From Styela clava (Eukaryota > Chordata > Ascidiacea > Stolidobranchia > Styelidae): a stretch of DNA of 64,000 nucleotides. Positions 36,018 to 47,665 of the stretch are shown in pieces; positions within the stretch are counted from its first letter, which is position 1; each line of letters starts with the position of its first letter. The stretch covers positions 21,107,083 through 21,171,082 of the forward strand of contig NC_135258.1 in the NCBI RefSeq assembly GCF_964204865.1. The letters are read 5' to 3'. Both the position numbers and the translations under genes were made by a program. The notes under the pieces were generated by a model, which was given only the letters and a program-made list of their open reading frames with translations, searched no databases and had not been told where the DNA came from.

Positions 36018-36990
36018 CGGTACTCCTCTAGTATGTGTGCCAGGTTGGGGTCAGGCCATAATTTTATTCCGATTTTTCTTATTTTAATTCTATTACGAGT
36101 TCGGGGACTGTTTGTGTTGGCCAAGTGAATATACCCCCCGCCCATAAACTTCCGTCCCTTCACACAACTTGATGTAAAAAGGCGAACAAAATTAGTTACC
36201 TCAATACTGGTACACGTAATTCTGGAGCGCCCCTAATTTCAATCAATTGAATTAGTTCTGAAACTTTCATTCTCGACGATGACAGTTCCTTGACGAAATG
36301 GCCATAAACATCAATTGCGGAGTTTGAGTGCTGTTAAAAAAAAACTATGGCGTATTTTTTTCAATCATTAAACTGTTCACTGCGTCCACTAAAACAAAAT
36401 CAACATTTATATATTAACAAGTCAAATTCATAATTCCAGTCAAAGACAAATTATTTACTTTTTCAAATCTGAATCTGAAAAATATTTTCGAATTTAGAAT
36501 ATATTTCATATTTGGCCACGGGCCAAAAGATACCCTAATATTTCACAAGACATACCGGTTCTCTAGATTTTTGGGCACTTTATGGATCAAACACTGTTGA
36601 ATTTTGCCCAGTGGAGCATGTCCCACTGAACCCTCTGTTCATTGTTCCCCATGGGAAACAAATATTTTCAGACTTTCTCACGTCAAGATTGGGAAGGCAC
36701 ATCCACTCGCCAATGTTATGAATATTTAACAGTGGACAATGGCTAAAAAATATCAGACGGTGGTTTGTCATGATGGAAAGGCTAAACCAGGAAAAAGGAA
36801 AACTGAAATGTTGAAATTTTAGTTTTAAATCCCCAAAACCAAATTCATCGCACCGTTGTCTGTTTGCGGGGATGTTGTAACTCACCTAAGAGCGGATTCG
36901 AATCGCAGACCTGATTTCGGATATAGTTTGAGTGTGAGAGCTGATTATTCACTGTGCCCCATGTCCCACCTTCCCCTACAATCTACATAA
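35960..36990 (-). repeat. Dispersed repeat, copy A (interrupted by a MITE)
   Basis: The reverse complement matches 46880-47665 in order: a cccatgtcccacc or gggacatggggt block, the segment with cagtgggacatgctccactg, a cagcactcaaaa block, a ctgtcatcgtcgagaatg block, and a closing gaaattag...caaaagtaaa block. Its class is unknown and no transposase was seen. Copy A carries a MITE at 36018-36230. Confidence 0.7.
36018..36230. mobile_element. Longer hAT-type MITE, copy 1
   Basis: A 213-bp element with ends cggtactcctctagtatgtg and acgtaattctggagcgc and a perfect 8-bp duplication, ccctaatt, at 36010-36017 and 36231-36238. It contains a central segment shared in inverse orientation with 62654-62857 (such as acttgatgtaaaaaggcgaa). 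Its termini resemble those of the short palindromic MITEs. Confidence 0.8.
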
Positions 36991-37086
36991 TTGAATGGTA
37001 AAGCACCCAAAGCTAAAAACGCACAAACCAAGATTCTGTGATACGATACTTTATTCAGAGAACAAGAAACACTGGCAATCTACTTG

Positions 37087-37518
37087 CAGGGGTGTGCAAC
37101 CTTTTTTACAAAAGAGCCAGATACAAGTATCCGGGTGCGGCCGCTGACCGCACTTTTATTTAAGATAGCGTTTCTAGTAGTTGCAGGTGAATTAAAACGC
37201 ATAAATTTCCGAAAAAAACTGCTATTCAAATTTATTGTCACGCCGACTTTAAACGAATTCAGTGATAAACACGTTTTTATAACATCGTGTATTTTACAAC
37301 AGGATTTGCTAGCTAGTTTTGTTAATATATATGACAGTGGCACTCATGTAATGCTTTGCGACGCAAAAGGATTGGAATTGCTCGCACGTACCAGATTAAC
37401 TAAACTAAAAACTTGTTTTGCGAGCACACCATTCAAAAATGGCATTTCTCCGCGGGTCGCACAATTTTTCCTTGTGGGCCGACTTTGGCACGCGGGCCGT
37501 AGTTTGCACACCCCTTGT
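37087..37518. mobile_element. hAT-type fragment
   Basis: The ends caggggtgtgcaacctttt and gtagtttgcacacccct are inverted, and the interior has gggcc and ggcacgcggg motifs like the element at 55322. The flanking 8 bases do not match, so the duplication has decayed. The 156-codon open frame across it (37084-37554) is not a host gene. Confidence 0.6.
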
Positions 37519-37928
37519 TTAAAGAATGAAACAATGAATAAAGAAATATCTTAGCATGACATTTGATCTATGCCAGCAGAAACAAATTCAGCGTATCTTT
37601 GATTTTGATGCCTTCATCTGGTCTATTATTATTAGGCATAAGCTACTTGAGTTTTTGTGAGAATTTTTTATTTTACAATCATCAAGAATCTAAAGTTTAG
37701 CTAGAGGGTGTTATGAAAAATTAGTTGGGAAATACTCTTCATGTGTAGCAGAGATATATTCCCGATGAAATCTATAAATATTTAAGTTTGCAACATGCAA
37801 AGATGAGTGAATGATTAGTTATACAGAGGGAAATCAATGTCTCAAGGCGGTGTTATGACATATTATTTGAGAAGTATGAGATAATTATTCTTTTCAATTG
37901 TAGAAGATAAATATGCAATATATATTTT

Positions 37929-40900
37929 TTAGCAATCAATTACATCAAAACGAATATACATTCCGTTATAGAAGGCCATGGGATAAATTCGAACAAATCT
38001 TGTCAGAACGGGTTTCGGAAATCTGTTGACAACTTTCGTGCTTCGATCTGAGTTGCCATAGAATACCTTAAAAAGAAAAAAATACGTGTACATGAGCATT
38101 AGCATATAATGACCATGGAGTGCCTTTATTTTATCCCAATCAGATATCAAATATACCGTAAAATATGGAAAATATCTGAATGAAATATTGACGTTTCACC
38201 TAGCAATTAAAATTTTTGCGGCTGTCCAGACGCTTTTACCACTCAAGAAAGGATTTCAAGCCCAGTTGTTAAAAAAATACGTTTTGTGTTCGTGGTTTGC
38301 AAGTTATTTGTCAACTTTTATTTCTATTATGACATTTCCGACACGAACTTATATCTGGAATATCTTGGGTATTGATGCTTTTCAAATGACAGGTAGTTGA
38401 ATAATTTGAAACAAAATAACGTCTAAGAACATGTAGGCCAATCTGCGTGATCTCACGAAAGCAATCGTAAATCACTGACTAGACTGGAGCAACACTCAAA
38501 TATATTGACGCTAAGGTCTGGCGAATACCGGTCATTGCGACTCATACGGTAGGCGGTTGAGCACTGAGTTCTCAAAATCTAAACCCAGGACAGCTGTGAC
38601 GTACGCTATCACGCTTAAACGAATATACTTGAATGTTCACATGAATTAAAATAGAACAGAGAAAATTTTGGTGAATTGTCGAATACCATTGAACCCGGAT
38701 GGAGTTTAAATTATTTGGAATCGATTGGTCAATTAATTTTAAAGGAAATCGATAGACCAATGCATGGTATGAATGTTTCCCTGACGGAAAAGTCTTCCAA
38801 TACCTTACCATTGCAAAATTTTTGGTGCGTTTTTAAAAAGTGATTTCACGAGTTGGCGTCTATAAACATGGGATATATGTTTCAAACCAACATTTTGATT
38901 TAAAAAATTTAGCAACCTGTTATTTAAAATTTCCAGTAGAAAAGTTTAGCCCAGTCTTTCACAGCTATTTCTAGATTAATTTTTGATTACTGCACTTAAA
39001 CTAAAACTCCTAAGGAGACAAAATGATCATTTCGTTATTTGATCCATACCCGAATTTCCGGAACAGATCTAAAAATTGAAAAATAGCATGCGAAAACTAC
39101 GTGTAAAGTTTACAATCATGCCTGAAAATATGTCTAAGTGACAAAAGTTTCCGAGCGAATGCTAAAATGTATGTCGTTTAGTCGTTCGATCACATTCTGT
39201 ATCTTGCTAATTAACCAATACTACGGAAGTAAACAGGGAAGCCATTGCTCGGGGAAACAATCATTGGACAGTGAAAGAAGTAGTGACAGACCAACTGTGA
39301 CGCGAGCTAATCCACAGAGTATATTCGACGTGTTGACGCTGCGTGTTGCTTGTTTCTAATCGCTAAAAATCGTCAGTAGCCTATTTTTATGGCAGCAAAT
39401 AACAAAAAAACTGAAAAAGATAACTTGGTGTATCAATAATCTACCATTTCGCTCCCGTCACTCTTTTTGACATCAGTGAAGTTGAAACCATTCTGGCTAT
39501 GCTCAACCTGGAACTGTTTCGTCCAATATTCACTGTTATATCTTCCTTGTGTTACGACACCGGTAACTGGTCGAATTTTACCAAGGTCTGTCATTATCCA
39601 TTCGTGACCTGGATTGTCTGAAATATGTGTGCCAAAAGATCAATTTCATCAGAGCTGGAGAGTTTGTTTTCATCAAAAAATATGACCACAATCAATTGGG
39701 GAACAATAGGTGTTACATATAGATTCAGTGTGTAACGACGACAGTAACACAAATAAATGTTGGTCTTTATACCACGTTGAAAAATATGGCTTGTACACCG
39801 GGAACATGTTTTATCTACGTTTTAAAGCAATGTTGCTATCTACAAGTACGTGCAACAAAGGATTACTTACTTGCACTTGGATACCATCCGTGAGATGGAT
39901 AATCTAACCTGCTGTACGTTTTTTGATCAGGGTTTGAAGAGACTGTAATAGAACTATCAGGTATAGTTGAGGCTTTCATTCCAAGTAGGCAAAACGTTTC
40001 TAGAGTAAGAGTAATAAAAATATTGCAGAATTATTACGAGATGATACATGAATAAAAGAAGGCGCCAAAAGTTTCTGTTTGAATCATTCAAAAATTAATA
40101 TAGCGAGGTTAGAATTTCTACAATCGTGCTAAACCGACATAGTCTCACTAGTAAGAGAATATCCTATTTAAAGCGGACTTCGACTCGAAGAATACCTAAT
40201 CAAACTATGCTAAATGCAGAGATATGTTTTATTCGTCAAACTTTGTACGCGGCACTGTCCAATGGTAATAAAAATCGTTTCACCACTTTAAAGGTTTATA
40301 TGCATATACACAGCATTCTTAATCTAAACTCTAGACTAGAGCAGTGTTTCCCAAACTTTTCGGGCCGCGGACCCCTGCTTGTGGATATTATTTTTTACGG
40401 ACCCGGCAACGATTATATATAGGTTTACATATATTTTGACGAAATAAAACTCAAGAACGTCGAAATTAATATATATATACTAACGTTGAATATTGGTAGG
40501 CTAACGGCATTTCGATGATATTATGATCGATTTGCGCTCCGATATGTGTACTGTCGTAAGTAATTGAACATTTAGAACTAAATTAATTGTGTATACTTGG
40601 ATAGTCTCACACGATTACCTGCACTGGGTTTCACGCCTCTTTCTTTCAGCAACGGGGCACTGATGACTAAGATCTGTTATTACCGACGGTGTAGCTCTGT
40701 GAAGTGACGGGGGTCACCTCAGACGATGGGAGCATCATCGTCTACATCAGCGTTTCCCAAACTTTTTCGGCCACGGAACACTTACACTTTTGATCTCGCC
40801 TCGCGGAACACCAAAAAATGAAACAATAAATTGATAGAGAAAACCGGTGTAATGTAGCGGTTCCAACGGAGTTGCTGAATGCGCCGCGAAAACTTACAGA

Positions 40901-43244
40901 ATTGTGTTAAACATACCTAAAATACGATTGAATATTTTACATATTGCATTTATTATACCTGTTTTATTGTTTCTTAGTTTAATTAAATGCTGTGTATATG
41001 AATCAATTAATTCATTTTACCATTCTATGGCGTTTATTTTCTATTACGTAATGTTTGCCTCTAATGTTACGTCTAATGGAAATAAAAGTACTTTCCGCAA
41101 TTTCGCGAGCTCCAGACCTGCCGTTTATTTATTTTTTGAATAGAGTTTACCAAAAATGATTAATTTTTTCAGCATTTTAAAGTAAAACCAGGCAGAAATG
41201 GAGGAAGAACAGTTGACCTTTTGCCGTCATTCTTTAAACCTACTTGATTGCCTATGGAAAAATCAAAAACATTTGATAATGAACAGTCAACAATCTAGGC
41301 CGACGATTAACGAAAATGCCACTACTTCGCCCTAGTTAGTCCGTATTAGTATTTGTCTACAGTTAGTCCACTTTAGGCCGACGATGACGCGATATAGAAC
41401 GGTCAGTTGGGCGACAACTTCACGATTCTTAGATCGTCATGGGCCTCATGACGACCATTTTAGACGTATTTAAGATTCCTTTTCCACTGAACACTTCGAA
41501 GACGCTCGCGGAACACAGTTTGAGAAACGCTGGTCTACATTAACAACAACTTTTCTCACTCCCATTGTAACAATTACCATAAACGATTGCGTTAACTTAC
41601 GATTTTATCTCGTTTATGAATGACTAAGTAACAGTGGATATACGTTAAATGTTTATATTTCAGACTCTCAATATCGCTGCGGACCCCTGTGTGGTCGTCA
41701 CGGACCCTAGTTTGGCAAACCCTGCTCTAGAGCAGCAAAACGTGAGTGATAATTACCTGGAGATGTTTTTCTGATCCGTTGAACTTTTTCTAAAAATGAT
41801 TGAGGTGACGTAAGAGAACGAATAGAGACGGACAGTTTTTACATGTCATCATTATTTTATCGTAATTGTACAAATTACTTGTAACAAAGACATTGTCTTC
41901 ACCCTATCTTATTTAGATGATGAATTGTTTTTTATGTAACACTATATGAAATCATACAATACATCTATTTAATTCCCCCCCCCCCCTTTAAGTACGACAT
42001 TTCGAGGCATTTCAGTAAATTTTCTAGATATCGCAGACGTGGATAAGAAAATCCTATATATATTTATATATCTTATCTATTGCTTGTAATGGAATGTACA
42101 GACACACTTTATTTTATGGCGTTTTGCAGGTTTGGCTATATGGAATGTGTGTGATACACTATTATAGTGTTTTCACCTTTCAAATCTTTGTTTTCTTCCT
42201 GCAATATTATTACTTCTTCCGGGATACAATCGCAAACACCGGGTAAACCAGGGGGACCTTGTGGGCCACTTGATCCAGGAGGGCCACGCTTTCCTGGTCT
42301 ATACGGGCCAACGTTGTCAATTTCACTCATTTCGTCTAAAAGGATATATATACAATAAATATATACCAGTAGTCTCAACATTTCATTAAGTCATGGAATC
42401 AGTGAATCGACTGGAGTCACACAAGACTTGAATTGACTCGAATCAGCTAAATGAAATGACTCGTGTCCAACCAACCGTCAGTGACCGTCACTCGTGACTC
42501 GACTTGACTCCTGACTGGGGGTTTAGCGATTTCCATCAAATATTCACTAATCCATGAAAACTTGAGTTCAATAATAAAAATTTTGCCGATCTCGTGAAAA
42601 TGACTTATATTTATTGCATTCATTTTTATCTATGACTGTAACGACTGTTTCACAAATTGAATTGTTTCAACTATATTGGATTGTTTGAAATACTTTGTTG
42701 GCCGGAAGTATTTGCATAAACCTCTAAAAGCTACCACTTTTGCCGGTATAAAACGTAAGTTTTGTTATGAAAGTGCTACATCTGAAACTTCTATTTCTTG
42801 AACTTTGACTCGCGTTTGATTTGATCTATGACTTCTTTTCAAAGTATTGAAGATAAATAATTTGTTTCGTTTGTTTATACTTGACAATAGTATACAGCAG
42901 AAAACAGCGTAACTGCTGGTATCAATCCATAGCTTGGACACGGCGAAGAAATATTTCAGTAGTGTTAATATGCGACACTAGACAAGTGGGACATACAGTG
43001 GACTGTTGCGGCAAATCTCCCCAGTGCGTATATAACACTTGTTAGGTAAATGTAATAGCTTACCGGGCAAACGTTCCAGAATATTTGTTGTATTTTGTTC
43101 ACTTTGACTTACGTCTTCAGCTCCTGTTAATCGCTTCATTGCCCACGACATGCACCTTGCTTCGGCGTCTGCATTAAGCATCGAACTCTGGGCTTCGTTA
43201 AATGAGTTGACCACAACAATTAAAAAGAAGCTTATCTTATACAT
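37929..43244 (-). CDS. Secreted collagen-discoidin (F5/8C) protein, 5 exons
   Basis: Minus-strand exons are 43244-43064, 42335-42177, 39999-39871, 39617-39445 and 38066-37929, all GT-AG and in phase (780 nt, 259 aa). Residues 1-19 (MYKISFFLIVVVNSFNEAQ) are a signal peptide. Residues 20-60 contain a Cys (ARCMSWAMKRL) that could oligomerise. Residues about 70-94 hold seven Gly-X-Y triplets (RGPPGSSGPQGPPGLPG), then CDC and a short helical, acidic neck. Residues 117-259 are one F5/8 type C domain: CLLGMKASTIPDSSITVSS, a GWYP block, HEWIMTDLGKIRPVTGVVTQ, FVRIYPMAFYNGMYIRF and the closing Cys259, which pairs with Cys117 in this family. The layout (collagen stalk, neck, binding head) parallels collectins and ficolins with a discoidin head. 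Such heads bind glycans or lipids, so a lectin or immune role is inference. No named orthologue is claimed. Confidence 0.88.
40342..41724. mobile_element. hAT element in intron 2, outer copy
   Basis: The ends cagtgtttcccaaacttttc and cctagtttggcaaaccctg are inverted repeats. The flanks gactagag and ctctagag match at 6 of 8 positions. The element is interrupted by a second one at 40748-41532. It lies in the large intron of the collagen-discoidin gene. Confidence 0.75.
40748..41532. mobile_element. hAT element nested in another hAT
   Basis: A 785-bp unit with ends cagcgtttcccaaacttttt and acagtttgagaaacgctg, flanked by a perfect 8-bp duplication, gtctacat, at 40740-40747 and 41533-41540. It has no intact coding sequence. 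It inserted after the surrounding element. Confidence 0.88.
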
Positions 43245-43336
43245 TTTATAAGTATCTATAATATATATATCAGTTGAATAAATATAAAATTTATCAGATC
43301 AAAGTATAAACCTAACACAGTTTCCCGCATATAGTC

Positions 43337-44250
43337 CAATGGTATACCGGTGCCGGTCCGCGAAGACTTTGTACCGGTCCGCTATAAATTTCGTTGTTTT
43401 GTTTTTTTTCTGCTGTCTCAATCGCTTCACCGAAACCGAAAAGACGAAGTTGCATTGGTTTATTAAGCAATTTCTATTCCGCCGTCATATTGCTGTTTGA
43501 TAAGTACGGTAATCTCCCGGCGACGTCTTGGCGCCGAGTAATCACACTTTTCGCTTATTCGGTTCCGATTCCTGGCGAAAACGCTCCGTCGAATCTCGCA
43601 AGATTCAGAAGCTTAAAAGTCGGCACGCGCATTTTCCCTGTTCTGTATGGTTTTTCTGCTTAATATGACTATCCAAATAAAACATTTTATAAATATTTCT
43701 TTAAACCAGGAAATAGTTAAGAACGGAATATTATTCCAAGGCTTCGCTCTGACATCCATTAAGATATGACTTGTTTTCACCCCGCAGGTGGTCACGAGGC
43801 GCGCAAAATAAGCATGGGACGCGGAGATCTTTTCCATGTGATGCACAGCAAAGTTGTGAACTTGTGAGCCTGGTGCCAAGTTACCGACGAATTTGTCATT
43901 GTCATGTAAATTCATTAATTCATTTTGTTTAAGTCCCACTCATTTTTAATTTTTGTCGGCACATTATTTGATAGTTTTCCCTCGTGTGAAATGTTTTTAA
44001 GTGTGCCTTTTTTTTTTATCTAGAATCATAGTGAGTGCCCGACATTGCATCATATTACACAAATATAATATATTTGGGTAATATGATGCAATGTCATTGT
44101 AATGTAAATTCATTTTGTTTGAGGCGTCGACCAACTGCATTTATTTACGCAAATATTTTATGTCCCACTCATTTCAATTTTTGCCGGTTCGCGCGTACAT
44201 TTTATTTAATTTTATCGCTCCGTCAGGGTAGAAAGGTTTGGGAACCACTG
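43337..44250 (+). mobile_element. hAT element upstream of the collagen-discoidin gene
   Basis: Similar in order and sequence to the element at 14399-15419 (ggtccgcgaag start, ttggtttatt block, ctcatttt end), closing with ggtttgggaaccactg. The flanks atatagtc and ctataggc match at 6 of 8 positions. It starts only 93 bases before the ATG of the gene at 43244, so it borders or forms part of that promoter. Confidence 0.75.
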
Positions 44251-45475
44251 CTATAGGCAACAAATGGAGGTAAACATGTTACAAAATCAAAGACTGAACA
44301 AATGAGGCCTGTGCTGATGAATTCTGATACTAATTCTGTCACCTCAACTAGACTCTTTTCTAGTTTTTGTTTTTGATAAAATAGTTGTGCTTTTCATAAG
44401 GATATGTTTAATCTACGTAAAATTACTATACCGTATATGAATATGAGCTTTCACATATTATGGGTTAAATAAAATTGAATTTATTTTCTATTGGATATGT
44501 AAAAACACTACGCTTCAAAAACAGGAAACACTTCAAATTTGCAAATGCAAAAGTTTCCGAGTTGTTTTGGAAAATTGCTTCGAATTGAAATATATGAATG
44601 TTTTCAAAATACAAAAAGGCCAAGTTCAAAAATTACCACGAAACATGAATTGAATGATGAAGGTATCGATTCCACGAGTAGGCTATATATCAACGACGTG
44701 TATTATATAATTTGAAAGCAATGGAAAGTTTGCATAAATCATTGCTGACGAACAAATGTTTTGAATTTTTGCTGTAAATATGAGAAAATGTAAAATATAC
44801 GGTTTCATAATTGTTTAAAAATAGATTAACGGCTTTACTTTTGAGCATTGAAGTTGCATTTGAATTCTTTGTATATAAAGCTTTGTGGCCTAATTTAAAA
44901 ACAACATGAAAAATGTCAAAATCACTAATAAATACTCAACATATTATGCATCTCAACACAGAGCGAGTGAAATTGTATACGTCTATCGAACGAATTCGCA
45001 ACATGTTTCGAATTTGCCGTATAGCGACTGCAATACGTTATTAAAGTTGACGGCCACCCAAGCTTAAACATTGAATACCTCAAGTTACATTAGACCAAAT
45101 TAGTTAACACAATGCTGAATTTTGCTAATGGGAACAAAATGCTTATGTAGCTCATTGAATGAAATCACATAATCAGCACGATTAAACGGCTTACCATACA
45201 TCCCTATTAAGTCGGTATAGTCCCAATTTTGACGAGGTGAGGTGACAAAATAGTTTTTATTTTCAATCTAAGCAGATCATGTATCACTGATTTTGTCACT
45301 CACTTCAAAGTGAAAGAGAATTTTTTAATACGTCAATTTGACATATACGTTACGTTACTATTTTTTAAATGCCCGAAAGCAAGTTCTCGTTTTCTAATGA
45401 GTTACTGGAATATTACTGAGCCTCGGAATCGAACCAAGGCTTGTCCAATTTCCCGGTTTTTGTTTCATATATATG
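44251..45475. other. Intergenic, nothing recognised
   Basis: AT-rich sequence without supported open frames, repeats with boundaries, or RNA gene signals. Confidence 0.45.
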
Positions 45476-45856
45476 ACTCGGCGGTGTCGTGCTAATCGTT
45501 GGGAATACGCTCGCCACTGCATCTCTGATTACCCTGCGTGTGTTCGCAGGTTCGAATCTCATGCGGGGATGGTTATGAGCGAGAGGATTGCTGGACTTCT
45601 CGCCGCCGTAGGGTGGTTCACGTAACTGCTGGTCGGTTACGGCTTCCTCCACCATTAAGTCCATGCTTCCGAAAACAAACGATAACAACAACAAAAATAC
45701 CAAAACGAGCCATAGGTCCACTACGTGTCCAATAACTGGCTGACGAATCCCATACCCGACCTGGACTGGTAACCGGACGAGAGGCCCTGGTTTGCCATAT
45801 ATTTAAGCTGTCTTCTCCCCTTAGATAAATATGTAAATCCTATCCTATCCTATGGT
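45476..45856 (+). mobile_element. tRNA-derived SINE with (atcct)n tail
   Basis: The head tcggcggtgtcgtgctaatc retains only a damaged A box. The B box ggttcgaatctcatgcgggg, the body ggttatgagcgagaggattg and the 3' end taaatatgtaaatcctatcc follow, with a short atcct-repeated tail. Confidence 0.8.
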
Positions 45857-46451
45857 AAATCTAATTATATATACATAAATTTATGAACTTATCATTATAT
45901 ATTTTGATCTCCGTATTGCGATTTCGACATATAGCTGTTGACGACGAACCATTTAACATATGAACCGTGAACATATCTCAAGTACACGGAACTTCTCGAA
46001 TTCAGAAAGCTGCGATCTACAGCTAGTATTTCCAGCAGTTATACAGTCAAGTTTATTTTTTTTTTTATCCGGTGAAAAATGACATACAAGTTGAGAAAAT
46101 AAATAAACTTAAACACACATTTTTACTGGGGAAAGAAAGCCGCGGGGAACAAAAACTAGGTATCGAGAACCGAGGTTCAATACCCAATTAAATTGGTTAG
46201 GCCGGAAATTAAGTTTTTAGAACACTGTAATCATTAGTGGGCATGGCTTTGGCAGCAAAAGCATTCACTACTAGACGCAGAGGTTATATGAGACGAACAT
46301 AAATGTTACATGGCAACATTGTTATGAATTATTTCTGATCGAACCCACCAGATAACTTGTGGCGATTCCCTGATTGGCCAGGCAAACAAAGCGTAGAAAT
46401 GCTGTAAATTGATGGAAATAGCCCAGTTGTATGCGAAAGTTATTATCTCAC

Positions 46452-46658
46452 TCCAAGAGCAGTGTGATAATTTGTAATCGCAGCGATAGCAGTGGTAGCA
46501 TAACAAAGCTGATCTCTTATTCGATGCTGTTTTGCCTGGTCTAAGAATTGTGTTAACGTCCGAATTTGTAATATCGGACTCCGACCACCCATAACACGTG
46601 GTAAAGAAAATGTATCTCTTACTGGAGGTCGACTACTTTCCAATTGTGTCTGATTTTT
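46452..46658 (-). CDS. Candidate isolated coding exon, unrecognised
   Basis: A 207-nt block (69 codons, phase 0 at both ends) is preceded by an AG acceptor (aaatagcag) and followed by a GTGAG donor on the minus strand. It reads RDTFSLPRVMGGRSPILQIR and RIRDQLCYATTAIAAITNYH, with balanced composition unlike the surrounding noise. No partner exon, start or family was identified. It could be a transposon relic or a true exon of an unseen gene. Confidence 0.28.
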
Positions 46659-46879
46659 CTGCTATTTGAAGTATGGAGTTTCTGTTTTTAAGAAATAACC
46701 AACCGGAATCTTGGGTCTTCTGATCTAACAACCACAGTAGCAGAAACTCATGTGTGACAATGGCGAGCACGCCAGGATTTCGGCACAAAACTGTGACAGA
46801 CGTCATCAAACTGTGTGGCGGTACCGCAATCGCATTTCAGCGATATGGAGCCAAACTAACGTACTGTGAAAAATTTGAT

Positions 46880-47665
46880 ACTATTGTAGGGGAAGCTGGG
46901 ACATGGGGTAAAGTAAACAATCAGCTCTTACACTCATACTATATGCGGAATCAGGCGGTTCGATGTTTGAATCCACCCTTCTGCTCGACGTGAGACGGTC
47001 TGAAAATATTTTTTACCATGGGGAAAATTGAACCGGGTTTCAGTGGGACATGCTCCACTGGGTATAATTTGACAGTGTTTGATCCACTAAGTACTTAGAG
47101 TCCTATAGACGTTTTTTTGTGTAATATTAAAGTATCTTTTGGCCTATGGCCCAATATGGAATATATTCTAAATTTCAAAAATATTTTTCAGAGTGATTCA
47201 GATTCGAGAAAGTAAAATTTTTGTCTTTGATCTGAATTAGAAATTATACTTCTCAATATATAATTGTTGGTTTTGTTTTATTGGAGGCAGCGAACAATTA
47301 AGTGATTGAAAGAATCACGCCATCGTTATTTGTTCTTTTTGAACAGCACTCAAAACTCGTATTTGATGTATTTGGCCTTTTTAACAAAAACTGTCATTGT
47401 CGAGAATGGAAATATTCAACATGTACATCCGTCTTCAATTAATGTAACTGTTTTAAAACTTTTTCATTGATCGTTTTCATTGTCTTGTTGGTCGCAGTTG
47501 CCCCATGTCTTAGCAGAGTCATTGTTGGCCCACAGAGTCGTAGTGGCCCCCATATCTTAGCAGAACCATAGAGTATGTTATGAAGTTCAGAACTCATTTC
47601 AATTGGTTGAAATTAGGCATAATTCAAAAGTAAAACAATGAATTTATTTCATATTTAATAATACC
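46880..47665 (+). repeat. Dispersed repeat, copy B
   Basis: Inverted relative of 35960-36990, with the same block order. Unlike copy A it contains about 155 extra bases at about 47412-47580, which are the 3' end of the repeat-protein gene. The sequence ttcaacatgtacatc occurs at about 47414 and 47677, on either side of that region. Confidence 0.68.
47464..47575 (-). pseudogene. Degenerate 3' end of the repeat-protein gene
   Basis: The last unit reads DSAKTWGNCDQQDNENDQ-stop, identical to the end of the intact gene at 48755 except for a Tyr-to-Cys change. The stop is at 47466-47464. Upstream units (towards 47575) are frameshifted and mutated. The 3' flank (about 47430-47463) also resembles 48722-48754. 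No start or signal exon belongs to it. Confidence 0.85.

Noticed and set aside
36580-36885. 101-codon minus-strand open frame
   Set aside because: It lies entirely within the dispersed repeat shared with 46880-47120.
37084-37554. 156-codon open frame
   Set aside because: It spans an element with hAT-like ends (caggggtgtgcaac and gtttgcacacccct) and shows no host protein similarity.
46754-46993. 79-codon open frame
   Set aside because: It runs into the dispersed repeat copy B (the gggacatggggt block), so at least its second half is repeat sequence.
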